Positions 28,781 through 43,004 of a stretch of 64,000 bases of DNA are shown here, one piece after another (position 1 is the stretch's first letter; every line of letters starts with the position of its first letter). The notes under the pieces are model-generated. The model saw nothing but the letters and a program-made list of their open reading frames with translations. It did no database searches and was not told the origin of the DNA. The position numbers and the translations under genes were made by a program. Source of the DNA: Hippophae tibetana (lineage: Eukaryota > Streptophyta > Magnoliopsida > Rosales > Elaeagnaceae); the NCBI GenBank assembly GCA_037013495.1, contig CM072810.1, positions 56,902,843 through 56,966,842 on the forward strand, read 5' to 3'.

Positions 28781-30212
28781 ATGAAAAGTAAAACTCACCT
28801 TGCTCGCTCTTCCATAAAACGAAGAGTTTTCTCTAGAAAAGATGGAGATCCAACCTCTTTCAAAGCAAACAGAATGGGTCTCCCAATAACTTTAGATACC
28901 GTTTGCTTTTTTTGTATCTACAAAAAGGACAACCACCGAAAAATGGAAAAAGAAATAAAGCGCATATTAGCACTTTGCAAATTAACAAACTCATAGGTCA
29001 CATAGTAGTAAATTTTTTGGGAAAATGATATTGGCATGAGAAAATTTATACTCACTTAGATTCGACTTGCAATTTGCATAGATCCAACGTACACTAATGT
29101 GGTTTTCGGCATGCATGGTGATCGACACTAATATATGTCAACCTCGTTTCTGGAGAAGAATTTGCAACTACTCCAACAGATTCATTAGAATTTGTCACTG
29201 AACTTTCGAGACAATTTGATAATAGATTTCGCCCAACTTCATTAGTATCATTTGTTTCATGAGAATTTAGCCCTAAGTCAGAACCAACTTCATGGTGCAA
29301 TTCATATGGGAATCTCCTAATATACGTTTTTAACTTTTAAAAAGCTTAATAATAAATTAGTCATTAGACATGTAGATATATAGAGAAAGGAAAAACGCTT
29401 AATAAATTTTACAAGTAATCATAATTTATGTTAGCAGCATATATTATACAATAAATAGAAAATCATGCAAATAGTAGTAAATCTTTTAATTAAAGTCTAA
29501 GGATGTAGACGATGCACACATTAAATCAATTATTTCCTCGAACAATAAAAGATAATGCACAATATATGTTATAATTGGATAAAAATTAAATAAACCTTTT
29601 ACTACGTGTATAAAAATAATTATTATAGCTTCTATTAAATATATGAATATATATAAGTAAGAATATTTAAGTGGATAAAAATAAATTTTTTAATATAAAT
29701 TACTAAAAATATGGAAAGTAATTACAATATCATAAATAAGTAGATAAAAAATAATTATTATATATAATAAATAAGTAATTGCAACAATAAAAAAATTGCC
29801 CCCATTCCCAAGTAGTAAAGAAAACAGAATAATTTGACAGTTTATCACAAATAAATTTTACTTGTAAATCATAATTTATGTAATAACATCCAATCCAATT
29901 TAACAATAACTTTTTTACCTTACTAATTTAACATCCAAATAAATTTGACAATAACTAAATTCATATACCATTATTCTTTCATATATCACCAAGAAAATAC
30001 CAAGAGAATAAAACAAGTGTGATTCGGTAAAACTAATGACATTATGTTTTTAATTTTCAAGCACACAATTTTAAAAAAACAATATACACATCAAATCCAT
30101 CATCTATACTTCACTTGATACATATAATATTATTCAAAAATAAAAAGATAATCAAGTTAAGCAGCACAGCAAAACATAGAGTCTTAAATATTTACAAGTA
30201 TCACAACCAATA
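28781..30212 (+). repeat. Satellite unit 20, B head with C-like tail (mosaic)
   Basis: 1432 bp. The head has every B marker, including CGAGACAATTTG. It lacks the B string CATAGGGGAATCGACC, having CATATGGGAATCTCC instead, and its tail is of the A/C type. RhoGAP exon at 28799-28917, second block at 29094-29300. Confidence 0.92.
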
Positions 30213-31643
30213 ATGAAAAGTAAAACTCACCTTGCTCGCTCTTCCATAAAACGAAGAGCTTTCTCTAGAAAAGATGGAGATCCAACCTCTTTCAAAGCAA
30301 ACAGAAGGGGTCTCCCAATAACTTTAAATACCGTTTGCTTTTTTTGTATCTACAAAAAAGACAACCACCGAAAAATGGAAAAAGAAATAAAGCGCATATT
30401 AGCACTTTGCAAATTAACACACTCATAGGTCACATAGTAGTAAATTATTTGGGAAAATGATATTGGCATCAGAAAATTTATACTCACTTAGATTCGACTT
30501 TACTTTGCATAAATCCAACGTACACTAATGTGGTTTTCGGCATGCATGGTGATCGACACTAATATATGCCAACCTCGTTTCTAGAGAAGAATCTGCAACT
30601 ACTCCAACAGATTCATTAGAATTTGTCACTGAACTTTACAGAGATTTTGATAATAGATTTCGCCCAACTTCATCAGTATCATTTGTTTCATGAGAATTTA
30701 GCACGAAGCCAGAACCAACTTCATGGTGCAATTCATATGGGAATCTCCCAATATACGTTTTTAACTTTTAAAAAGCTTAATAATAAATTAGTCATTACAG
30801 ATGTAGATATATAGAGAAAGGAAAAACGTTTAATAAATTTTACAAGTAATCATAATTTATGTTAGCAGCATATATTATACAATAAATAGAAAATCATGCA
30901 AATAGTAGTAAATCTTTTAATTAAAGTCTAAGGATGTAGACGATGCACACATTAAATCCATTATTTCCTCGAACAATAAAACATAATGCACAATATATGT
31001 TATAATTGGATAAAAATTAAATAAAACTTTTACTACGTGTATAAAAATAATTATTATAGCTTCTATTAAATATATGAATATATATAAGTAAGAATATTTA
31101 AGTGGGTAAAAATAAATTTTTTAATATAAATAACTAAAAATAAGGAAAGTAATTACAATATCATAAATAAGTAGATAAAAAATAATTATTATATATAATA
31201 AATAAGTAATGGCAACAATAAAAAAATTTCCCCCATTCCCAAGTAGTAAAGAAAACAGAATAATTTGAGAGTTTATCACAAATAAATTTTACTTGTAAAT
31301 CATAATTTATGTAATAACATCCAATCCAATTTAACAATAACTTTTTTACCTTACTAATTTAACATCCAAATAAATTTGACAATAACTAAATTCATATACC
31401 ATTATTCTTTCATATATCACCAAGAAAATACCAAGAGAATAAAACAAGTGTGATTCGGTAAAACTAATGACTTTATGTTTTTAATTTTCAAGCGCACAAT
31501 TTTAAAAAATATATATACACATCAAATCCATCATCTATACTTCACTTGATACATATAATATTATTCAAAAATAAAAAGATAATCAAGTTAAGCATCACAA
31601 CAAAACATAGAGTCTTAAATATTTACAAGTATCACAACCAATA
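30213..31643 (+). repeat. Satellite unit 21, variant A with B-like first bases
   Basis: 1431 bp. The exon body is variant A (AGAAGGGG, TTTAAATACC) but the donor-side bases read CACCTTGCTCG as in B, suggesting an exchange within about 60 bp. RhoGAP exon at 30231-30349. Confidence 0.92.
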
Positions 31644-33029
31644 ATGAAATGTAAAACTCACATTGCTCGCTCTTCCATAAAACGAAGAGCTTTCTCTAGA
31701 AAAGATGGAGATGCAACCTCTTTCAAAGAAAACAGAAGGGGTCTCCCAATAACTTTAGATACCGTTTGCTTTTTTTGTATCTACAAAAAAGACAACCACC
31801 GAAAAATGGAAAAAGAAATAAAGCGCATATTAGCACTTTGCAAATTATCAAACTCATAGGTCACATAGTAGTAAATTATTTGGGAAAATGATATTGGCAT
31901 CAGAAAATTTATACTCACTTAGATTCGACTTTACTTTGCATAAATCCAACGTACACTAATGTGGTTTTCGGCATGCATGGTGATCGACACTATTATATGC
32001 CAACCTCGTTTCTAGAGAAAAATCTGCAACTACTCCAACAGATTCATTAGAATTTGTCACTGAACTTTCGAGAGATTTTGATAATAGATTTCGCCCAACT
32101 TCATCAGTATCATTTGTTTCATGAGAATTTAGCACGAAGCCAGAACCAAGTTCATGGTGCAATTCATATGGGAATCTCCTAATATACGTTTTTAACTTTT
32201 AAAAAGCTTAATAATAAATTAGTCATTACAGATGTAGATATATAGAGAAAGGAAAAACGCTTAATAAATTTTACAAGTAATCATAATTTATGTTAGCAGC
32301 ATATATTATACAATAAATAGAAAATCATGCAAATAGTAGTAAATCTTTTAATTAAAGTCTAAGGATGTAGACGATGCACACATTAAATCAATTATTTCCT
32401 CGAACAATAAAAGATAATGCACAATATATGTTATAATTGGATAAAAATTAAATAAACCTTTTACTACGTGTATAAAAATAATTATTATAGCTTCTATTAA
32501 ATATATGAATATATATAAGTAAGAATATTTAAGTGGATAAAAATAAATTTTTTAATATAAATTACTAAAAATATGGAAAGTAATTACAATATCATAAATA
32601 AGTAGATAAAAAATAATTATTATATATAATAAATAAGTAATTGCAACAATAAAAAAATTGCCCCCATTCCCAAGTAGTAAAGAAAACAGAATAATTTGAC
32701 AGTTTATCACAAATAAATTTTACTTGTAAATCATAATTTATGTAATAACATCCAATCCAATTTGACAATAACTAAATTCATATACCATTATTCTTTCATA
32801 TATCACCAAGAAAATACCAAGAGAATAAAACAAGTGTGATTCGGTAAAACTAATGACATTATGTTTTTAATTTTCAAGCACACAATTTTAAAAAAACAAT
32901 ATACACATCAAATCCATCATCTATACTTCACTTGATACATATAATATTATTCAAAAATAAAAAGATAATCAAGTTAAGCAGCACAGCAAAACATAGAGTC
33001 TTAAATATTTACAAGTATCACAACCAATA
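31644..33029 (+). repeat. Satellite unit 22, variant C with 45-bp deletion
   Basis: 1386 bp. A 45-bp stretch between two AATTT strings is missing at about 32763 (CAATCCAATTTGACAATAAC). RhoGAP exon at 31662-31780, second block at 31956-32162. Confidence 0.92.
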
Positions 33030-34461
33030 ATGAAAAGTAAAACTCACCTTGCTCGCTCTTCCATAAAACGAAGAGTTTTCTCTAGAAAAGATGGAGATCC
33101 AACCTCTTTCAAAGCAAACAGAATGGGTCTCCCAATAACTTTAGATACCGTTTGCTTTTTTTGTATCTACAAAAAGGACAACCACCGAAAAATGGAAAAA
33201 GAAATAAAGCGCATATTAGCACTTTGCAAATTAACAAACTCATAGGTCACATAGTAGTAAATTTTTTGGGAAAATGATATTGGCATGAGAAAATTTATAC
33301 TCACTTAGATTCGACTTGCAATTTGCATAGATCCAACGTACACTAATGTGGTTTTCGGCATGCATGGTGATCGACACTAATATATGTCAACCTCGTTTCT
33401 GGAGAAGAATTTGCAACTACTCCAACAGATTCATTAGAATTTGTCACTGAACTTTCGAGACAATTTGATAATAGATTTCGCCCAACTTCATTAGTATCAT
33501 TTGTTTCATGAGAATTTAGCCCGAAGCCAGAACCAACTTCATGGTGCAATTCATAGGGGAATCGACCAATATACGTTTTTAACTTTTAAAAAGCTTAATA
33601 ATAAATTAGTCATTAGACATGTAGATATATAGAGAAAGGAAAAACGCTTAATAAATTTTACAAGTAATCATAATTTATGTTAGCAGCATATATTATAAAT
33701 TAAATAGAAAATCATGTAAATAGTAGGAAACGTTTTAATTAAAATCTAAGCATTTATACGATGCACACATTGAATTCAATATTTCCTCGAACAATAAAAG
33801 ATAATACACAATAGATGTTATAATTGGATAAAAATTAAATAAAAATTTTCCTACGTGGATAAAAATAATTATTATAGCTTCTATTAAATATATGAATATA
33901 TATAAGTAAGAATATTTAAGTGGATAAAAATAAAATTTTTAATATAAATAACTAAAAATAAGGAAAGTAATTACAATATCATAAATAAGTAGATAAAAAA
34001 TAATTATTATATATAATAAATAAGTAATGGCAACAATAAAAAAATTTCCCCCATTCCTAAGTAGTAAAGAAAAGAGAATAATTTGACAGTTTATCACAAA
34101 TAAATTTTACTTGTAAATCATAATTTATGTAATAACATCCAATCCAATTTAACAATAACTTTTTTACCTTACTAATTTAACATCCAAATAAATTTGACAA
34201 TAACTAAATTCATATACCATTATTCTTTCATATATCACCAAGAAAATACCAAGAGAATAAAACAAGTGTGATTCGGTAAAACTAATGACTTTATGTTTTT
34301 AATTTTCAAGAGCACAATTTTAAAAAAAATATATACACATCAAATCCATCATCTATACTTCACTTGATACATATAATATAATTCAAAAATAAAAAGATAA
34401 TCAAGTTAAGCATCACAGCAAAACATAGAGTCTTAAATATTTACAAGTATCAAAACCAATA
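33030..34461 (+). repeat. Satellite unit 23, variant B
   Basis: 1432 bp. First member of a 2818-bp B-D pair that is repeated from 35848. RhoGAP exon at 33048-33166, second block at 33343-33549. Confidence 0.92.
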
Positions 34462-35847
34462 ATGAAAAGTAAAACTCACATTGCTCGCTCTTCCATAAAA
34501 CGAAGAGCTTTCTCTAGAAAAGATGGAGATCCAACCTCTTTCAAAGCAAACAGAAGGGGTCTCCCAATAACTTTAGATACCGTTTGCTTTTTTTGTATCT
34601 ACAAAAAAGACAACCACCGAAAAATGGAAAAAGAAATAAAGCGCATATTAGCACTTTGCAAATTATCAAACTCATAGGTCACATAGTAGTAAATTATTTG
34701 GGAAAATGATATTGGCATCAGAAAATTTATACTCACTTAGATTCGACTTTACTTTGCATAAATCCAACGTACACTAATGTGGTTTTCGGCATGCATGGTG
34801 ATCGACACTATTATATGCCAACCTCGTTTCTAGAGAAAAATCTGCAACTACTCCAACAGATTCATTAGAATTTGTCACTGAACTTTCGAGAGATTTTGAT
34901 AATAGATTTCGCCCAACTTCATCAGTATCATTTGTTTCATGAGAATTTAGCACGAAGCCAGAACCAACTTCATGGTGCAATTCATATGGGAATCTCCTAA
35001 TATACGTTTTTAACTTTTAAAAAGCTTAATAATAAATTAGTCATTACAGATGTAGATATATAGAGAAAGGAAAAACGCTTAATAAATTTTACAAGTAATC
35101 ATAATTTATGTTAGCAGCATATATTATACAATAAATAGAAAATCATGCAAATAGTAGTAAATCTTTTAATTAAAGTCTAAGGATGTAGACGATGCACACA
35201 TTAAATCAATTATTTCCTCGAACAATAAAAGATAATGCACAATATATGTTATAATTGGATAAAAATTAAATAAACCTTTTACTACGTGTATAAAAATAAT
35301 TATTATAGCTTCTATTAAATATATGAATATATATAAGTAAGAATATTTAAGTGGATAAAAATAAATTTTTTAATATAAATTACTAAAAATATGGAAAGTA
35401 ATTACAATATCATAAATAAGTAGATAAAAAATAATTATTATATATAATAAATAAGTAATTGCAACAATAAAAAAATTGCCCCCATTCCCAAGTAGTAAAG
35501 AAAACAGAATAATTTGACAGTTTATCACAAATAAATTTTACTTGTAAATCATAATTTATGTAATAACATCCAATCCAATTTGACAAAAACTAAATTCATA
35601 TACCATTATTCTTTCATATATCACCAAGAAAATACCAAGAGAATAAAACAAGTGTGATTCGGTAAAACTAATGACATTATGTTTTTAATTTTCAAGCACA
35701 CAATTTTAAAAAAACAATATACACATCAAATCCATCATCTATACTTCACTTGATACATATAATATTATTCAAAAATAAAAAGATAATCAAGTTAAGCAGC
35801 ACAGCAAAACATAGAGTCTTAAATATTTACAAGTATCACAACCAATA
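34462..35847 (+). repeat. Satellite unit 24, variant D with 45-bp deletion
   Basis: 1386 bp. Variant D has an A-type head (AGAAGGGG) and the C-type TTATCAAACTC. It has the same 45-bp deletion as unit 22, here reading CAATCCAATTTGACAAAAAC at about 35572. RhoGAP exon at 34480-34598, second block at 34774-34980. Confidence 0.92.
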
Positions 35848-37279
35848 ATGAAAAGTAAAACTCACCTTGCTCGCTCTTCCATAAAACGAAGAGTTTTCTC
35901 TAGAAAAGATGGAGATCCAACCTCTTTCAAAGCAAACAGAATGGGTCTCCCAATAACTTTAGATACCGTTTGCTTTTTTTGTATCTACAAAAAGGACAAC
36001 CACCGAAAAATGGAAAAAGAAATAAAGCGCATATTAGCACTTTGCAAATTAACAAACTCATAGGTCACATAGTAGTAAATTTTTTGGGAAAATGATATTG
36101 GCATGAGAAAATTTATACTCACTTAGATTCGACTTGCAATTTGCATAGATCCAACGTACACTAATGTGGTTTTCGGCATGCATGGTGATCGACACTAATA
36201 TATGTCAACCTCGTTTCTGGAGAAGAATTTGCAACTACTCCAACAGATTCATTAGAATTTGTCACTGAACTTTCGAGACAATTTGATAATAGATTTCGCC
36301 CAACTTCATTAGTATCATTTGTTTCATGAGAATTTAGCCCGAAGCCAGAACCAACTTCATGGTGCAATTCATAGGGGAATCGACCAATATACGTTTTTAA
36401 CTTTTAAAAAGCTTAATAATAAATTAGTCATTAGACATGTAGATATATAGAGAAAGGAAAAACGCTTAATAAATTTTACAAGTAATCATAATTTATGTTA
36501 GCAGCATATATTATAAATTAAATAGAAAATCATGTAAATAGTAGGAAACGTTTTAATTAAAATCTAAGCATTTATACGATGCACACATTGAATTCAATAT
36601 TTCCTCGAACAATAAAAGATAATACACAATAGATGTTATAATTGGATAAAAATTAAATAAAAATTTTCCTACGTGGATAAAAATAATTATTATAGCTTCT
36701 ATTAAATATATGAATATATATAAGTAAGAATATTTAAGTGGATAAAAATAAAATTTTTAATATAAATAACTAAAAATAAGGAAAGTAATTACAATATCAT
36801 AAATAAGTAGATAAAAAATAATTATTATATATAATAAATAAGTAATGGCAACAATAAAAAAATTTCCCCCATTCCTAAGTAGTAAAGAAAAGAGAATAAT
36901 TTGACAGTTTATCACAAATAAATTTTACTTGTAAATCATAATTTATGTAATAACATCCAATCCAATTTAACAATAACTTTTTTACCTTACTAATTTAACA
37001 TCCAAATAAATTTGACAATAACTAAATTCATATACCATTATTCTTTCATATATCACCAAGAAAATACCAAGAGAATAAAACAAGTGTGATTCGGTAAAAC
37101 TAATGACTTTATGTTTTTAATTTTCAAGAGCACAATTTTAAAAAAAATATATACACATCAAATCCATCATCTATACTTCACTTGATACATATAATATAAT
37201 TCAAAAATAAAAAGATAATCAAGTTAAGCATCACAGCAAAACATAGAGTCTTAAATATTTACAAGTATCAAAACCAATA
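35848..37279 (+). repeat. Satellite unit 25, variant B
   Basis: 1432 bp. Nearly identical to unit 23 at an offset of 2818 bp. RhoGAP exon at 35866-35984, second block at 36161-36367. Confidence 0.92.
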
Positions 37280-38710
37280 ATGAAAAGTAAAACTCACATT
37301 GCTCGCTCTTCCATAAAACGAAGAGCTTTCTCTAGAAAAGATGGAGATCCAACCTCTTTCAAAGCAAACAGAAGGGGTCTCCCAATAACTTTAGATACCG
37401 TTTGCTTTTTTTGTATCTACAAAAAAGACAACCACCGAAAAATGGAAAAAGAAATAAAGCGCATATTAGCACTTTGCAAATTATCAAACTCATAGGTCAC
37501 ATAGTAGTAAATTATTTGGGAAAATGATATTGGCATCAGAAAATTTATACTCACTTAGATTCGACTTTACTTTGCATAAATCCAACGTACACTAATGTGG
37601 TTTTCGGCATGCATGGTGATCGACACTAATACATGCCAACCTCGTTTCTAGAGAAAAATCTGCAACTACTCCAACAGATTCATTAGAATTTGTCACTGAA
37701 CTTTCGAGAGATTTTGATAATAGATTTCGCCCAACTTCATCAGTATCATTTGTTTCATGAGAATTTAGCACGAAGCTAGAACCAACTTCATGGTGCAATT
37801 CATATGGGAATCTCCTAATATACGTTTTTAACTTTTAAAAAGCTTAATAATAAATTAGTCATTACAGATGTAGATATATAGAGAAAGGAAAAACGCTTAA
37901 TAAATTTTACAAGTAATCATAATTTATGTTAGCAGCATATATTATACAATAAATAGAAAATCATGCAAATAGTAGTAAATCTTTTAATTAAAGTCTAAGG
38001 ATGTAGACGATGCACACATTAAATCAATTATTTCCTCGAACAATAAAAGATAATGCACAATATATGTTATAATTGGATAAAAATTAAATAAACCTTTTAC
38101 TACGTGTATAAAAATAATTATTATAGCTTCTATTAAATATATGAATATATATAAGTAAGAATATTTAAGTGGATAAAAATAAATTTTTTAATATAAATTA
38201 CTAAAAATATGGAAAGTAATTACAATATCATAAATAAGTAGATAAAAAATAATTATTATATATAATAAATAAGTAATTGCAACAATAAAAAAATTGCCCC
38301 CATTCCCAAGTAGTAAAGAAAACAGAATAATTTGACAGTTTATCACAAATAAATTTTACTTGTAAATCATAATTTATGTAATAACATCCAATCCAATTTA
38401 ACAATAACTTTTTTACCTTACTAATTTAACATCCAAATAAATTTGACAATAACTAAATTCATATACCATTATTCTTTCATATATCACCAAGAAAATACCA
38501 AGAGAATAAAACAAGTGTGATTCGGTAAAACTAATGACATTATGTTTTTAATTTTCAAGCACACAATTTTAAAAAAACAATATACACATCAAATCCATCA
38601 TCTATACTTCACATGATACATATAATATTATTCAAAAATAAAAAGATAATCAAGTTAAGCAGCACAGCAAAACATAGAGTCTTAAATATTTACAAGTATC
38701 ACAACCAATA
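37280..38710 (+). repeat. Satellite unit 26, variant D without the deletion
   Basis: 1431 bp. The head matches unit 24 (including TATAATATAATTC just before the anchor) but the 45-bp stretch is present, so the copies exchanged tails. RhoGAP exon at 37298-37416, second block at 37592-37798. Confidence 0.92.
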
Positions 38711-40142
38711 ATGAAAAGTAAAACTCACCTTGCTCGCTCTTCCATAAAACGAAGAGTTTTCTCTAGAAAAGATGGAGATCCAACCTCTTTCAAAGCAAAC
38801 AGAATGGGTCTCCCAATAACTTTAGATACCGTTTGCTTTTTTTGTATCTACAAAAAGGACAACCACCGAAAAATGGAAAAAGAAATAAAGCGCATATTAG
38901 CACTTTGCAAATTAACAAACTCATAGGTCACATAGTAGTAAATTTTTTGGGAAAATGATATTGGCATGAGAAAATTTATACTCACTTAGATTCGACTTGC
39001 AATTTGCATAGATCCAACGTACACTAATGTGGTTTTCGGCATGCATGGTGATCGACACTAATATATGTCAACCTCGTTTCTGGAGAAAAATTTGCAACTA
39101 CTCCAACAGATTCATTAGAATTTGTCACTGAACTTTCGAGACAATTTGATAATAGATTTCGCCCAACTTCATTAGTATCATTTGTTTCATGAGAATTTAG
39201 CCCGAAGCCAGAACCAACTTCATGGTGCAATTCATAGGGGAATCGACCAATATACGTTTTTAACTTTTAAAAAGCTTAATAATAAATTAGTCATTAGACA
39301 TGTAGATATATAGAGAAAGGAAAAACGCTTAATAAATTTTACAAGTAATCATAATTTATGTTAGCAGCATATATTATAAATTAAATAGAAAATCATGTAA
39401 ATAGTAGGAAACGTTTTAATTAAAATCTAAGCATTTATACGATGCACACATTGAATTCAATATTTCCTCGAACAATAAAAGATAATACACAATAGATGTT
39501 ATAATTGGATAAAAATTAAATAAAACTTTTCCTACGTGGATAAAAATAATTATTATAGCTTCTATTAAATATATGAATATATATAAGTAAGAATATTTAA
39601 GTGGATAAAAATAAAATTTTTAATATAAATAACTAAAAATAAGGAAAGTAATTACAATATCATAAATAAGTAGATAAAAAATAATTATTATATATAATAA
39701 ATAAGTAATGGCAACAATAAAAAAATTTCCCCCATTCCTAAGTAGTAAAGAAAACAGAATAATTTGACAGTTTATCACAAATAAATTTTACTTGTAAATC
39801 ATAATTTATGTAATAACATCCAATCCAATTTAACAATAACTTTTTTACCTTACTAATTTAACATCCAAATAAATTTGACAATAACTAAATTCATATACCA
39901 TTATTCTTTCATATATCACCAAGAAAATACCAAGAGAATAAAACAAGTGTGATTCGGTAAAACTAATGACTTTATGTTTTTAATTTTCAAGCGCACAATT
40001 TTAAAAAAAATATATACACATCAAATCCATCATCTATACGTCACTTGATACATATAATAGTATTCAAAAATAAAAAGATAATCAAGTTAAGCATCACAGC
40101 AAAACATAGAGTCTTAAATATTTACAAGTATCAAAACCAATA
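38711..40142 (+). repeat. Satellite unit 27, variant B
   Basis: 1432 bp. RhoGAP exon at 38729-38847, second block at 39024-39230. Confidence 0.92.
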
Positions 40143-41573
40143 ATGAAAAGTAAAACTCACATTGCTCGCTCTTCCATAAAACGAAGAGCTTTCTCTAGAA
40201 AAGATGGAGATCCAACCTCTTTCAAAGCAAACAGAAGGGGTCTCCCAATAACTTTAGATACCGTTTGCTTTTTTTGTATCTACAAAAAAGACAACCACCG
40301 AAAAATGGAAAAAGAAATAAAGCGCATATTAGCACTTTGCAAATTAACACACTCATAGGTCACATAGTAGTAAATTATTTATGAAAATGATATTGGCATC
40401 AGAAAATTTATACTCACTTAGATTCGACTTTACTTTGCATAAATCCAACGTACACTAATGTGGTTTTCGGCATGCATGGTGATCGACACTAATATATGCC
40501 AACCTCGTTTCTAGAGAAGAATCTGCAACTACTCCAACAGATTCATTAGAATTTGTCACTGAACTTTACAGAGATTTTGATAATAGATTTCGCCCAACTT
40601 CATCAGTATCATTTGTTTCATGAGAATTTAGCACGAAGCCAGAACCAACTTCATGGTGCAATTCATATGGGAATCTCCCAATATACGTTTTTACCTTTTA
40701 AAAAGCTTAATAATAAATTAATCATTACAGATGTAGATATATAGAGAAAGGAAAAACGCTTAATAAATTTTACAAGTAATCATAATTTATGTTAGCAGCA
40801 TATATTATACAATAAATAGAAAATCATGCAAATAGTAGTAAATCTTTTAATTAAAGTCTAAGGATGTAGACGATGCACACATTAAATCCATTATTTCCTC
40901 GAACAATAAAAGATAATGCACAATATATGTTATAATTGGATAAAAATTAAATAAAACTTTTACTACGTGTATAAAAATAATTATTATAGCTTCTATTAAA
41001 TATATGAATATATATAAGTAAGAATATTTAAGTGGGTAAAAATAAATTTTTTAATATAAATAACTAAAAATAAGGAAAGTAATTACAATATCATAAATAA
41101 GTAGATAAAAAATAATTATTATATATAATAAATAAGTAATGGCAACAATAAAAAAATTTCCCCCATTTCCAAGTAGTAAAGAAAACAGAATAATTTGACA
41201 GTTTATCACAAATAAATTTTACTTGTAAATCATAATTTATGTAATAACATCCAATCCAATTTAACAATAACTTTTTTACCTTACTAATTTAACATCCAAA
41301 TAAATTTGACAATAACTAAATTCATATACCATTATTCTTTCATATATCACCAAGAAAATACCAAGAGAATAAAACAAGTGTGATTCGGTAAAACTAATGA
41401 CTTTATGTTTTTAATTTTCAAGCGCACAATTTTAAAAAATATATATACACATCAAATCCATCATCTATACTTCACTTGATACATATAATATTATTCAAAA
41501 ATAAAAAGATAATCAAGTTAAGCATCACAACAAAACATAGAGTCTTAAATATTTACAAGTATCACAACCAATA
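40143..41573 (+). repeat. Satellite unit 28, variant A
   Basis: 1431 bp. RhoGAP exon at 40161-40279. It lacks the TTTAAATACC change of units 19 and 21. Second block interrupted as in other A units. Confidence 0.92.
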
Positions 41574-43004
41574 ATGAAATGTAAAACTCACATTGCTCGA
41601 TCTTCCATAAAACGAAGAGCTTTCTCTAGAAAAGATGGAGATGCAACCTCTTTCAAAGCAAACAGAATGGGTCTCCCAATAACTTTAGATACCGTTTGCT
41701 TTTTTTGTATCTACAAAAAAGACAACCACCGAAAAATGGAAAAAGAAATAAAGCGCATATTAGCACTTTGCAAATTATCAAACTCATAGGTCACATAGTA
41801 GTAAATTATTTGGGAAAATGATATTGGCATCAGAAAATTTATACTCACTTAGATTCGACTTTACTTTGCATAAATCCAACGTACACTAATGTGGTTTTCG
41901 GCATGCATGGTGATCGACACTAATATATGCCAACCTCGTTTCTAGAGAAAAATCTGCAACTACTCCAACAGATTCATTAGAATTTGTCACTGAACTTTCG
42001 AGAGATTTTGATAATAGATTTCGCCCAACTTCATCAGTATCATTTGTTTCATGAGAATTTAGCACGAAGCCAGAACCAACTTCATGGTGCAATTCATATG
42101 GGAATCTCCTAATATACGTTTTTAACTTTTAAAAAGCTTAATAATAAATTAGTCATTACAGATGTAGATATATAGAGAAAGGAAAAACGCTTAATAAATT
42201 TTACAAGTAATTATAATTTATGTTAGCAGCATATATTATACAATAAATAGAAAATCATGCAAATAGTAGTAAATCTTTTAATTAAAGTCTAAGGATGTAG
42301 ACGATGCACACATTAAATCAATTATTTCCTCGAACAATAAAAGATAATGCACAATATATGTTATAATTGGATAAAAATTAAATAAACCTTTTACTACGTG
42401 TATAAAAATAATTATTATAGCTTCTATTAAATATATGAATATATATAAGTAAGAATATTTAAGTGGATAAAAATAAATTTTTTAATATAAATTACTAAAA
42501 ATATGGAAAGTAATTACAATATCATAAATAAGTAGATAAAAAATAATTATTATATATAATAAATAAGTAATTGCAACAATAAAAAAATTGCGCCCATTCC
42601 CAAGTAGTAAAGAAAACAGAATAATTTGACAGTTTATCACAAATAAATTTTACTTGTAAATCATAATTTATATAATAACATCCAATCCAATTTAACAATA
42701 ACTTTTTTACCTTACTAATTTAACATCCAAATAAATTTGACAATAACTAAATTCATATACCATTATTCTTTCATATATCACCAAGAAAATACCAAGAGAA
42801 TAAAACAAGTGTGATTCGGTAAAACTAATGACATTATGTTTTTAATTTTCAAGCACACAATTTTAAAAAAACAATATACACATCAAATCCATCATCTATA
42901 CTTCACTTGATACATATAATATTATTCAAAAATAAAAAGATAATCAAGTTAAGCAGCACAGCAAAACATAGAGTCTTAAATATTTACAAGTATCACAACC
43001 AATA
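41574..43004 (+). repeat. Satellite unit 29, variant C
   Basis: 1431 bp. C markers at the anchor and in the intron, but AGAATGGGTCTCCC in the exon instead of AGAAGGGG. RhoGAP exon at 41592-41710, second block at 41886-42092. Confidence 0.92.

Noticed and set aside
626..40744. Recurrent plus-strand ORFs of 63 codons opposite the second block
   Set aside because: Antisense shadows of the better-supported minus-strand frame; conserved only because the units are copies.
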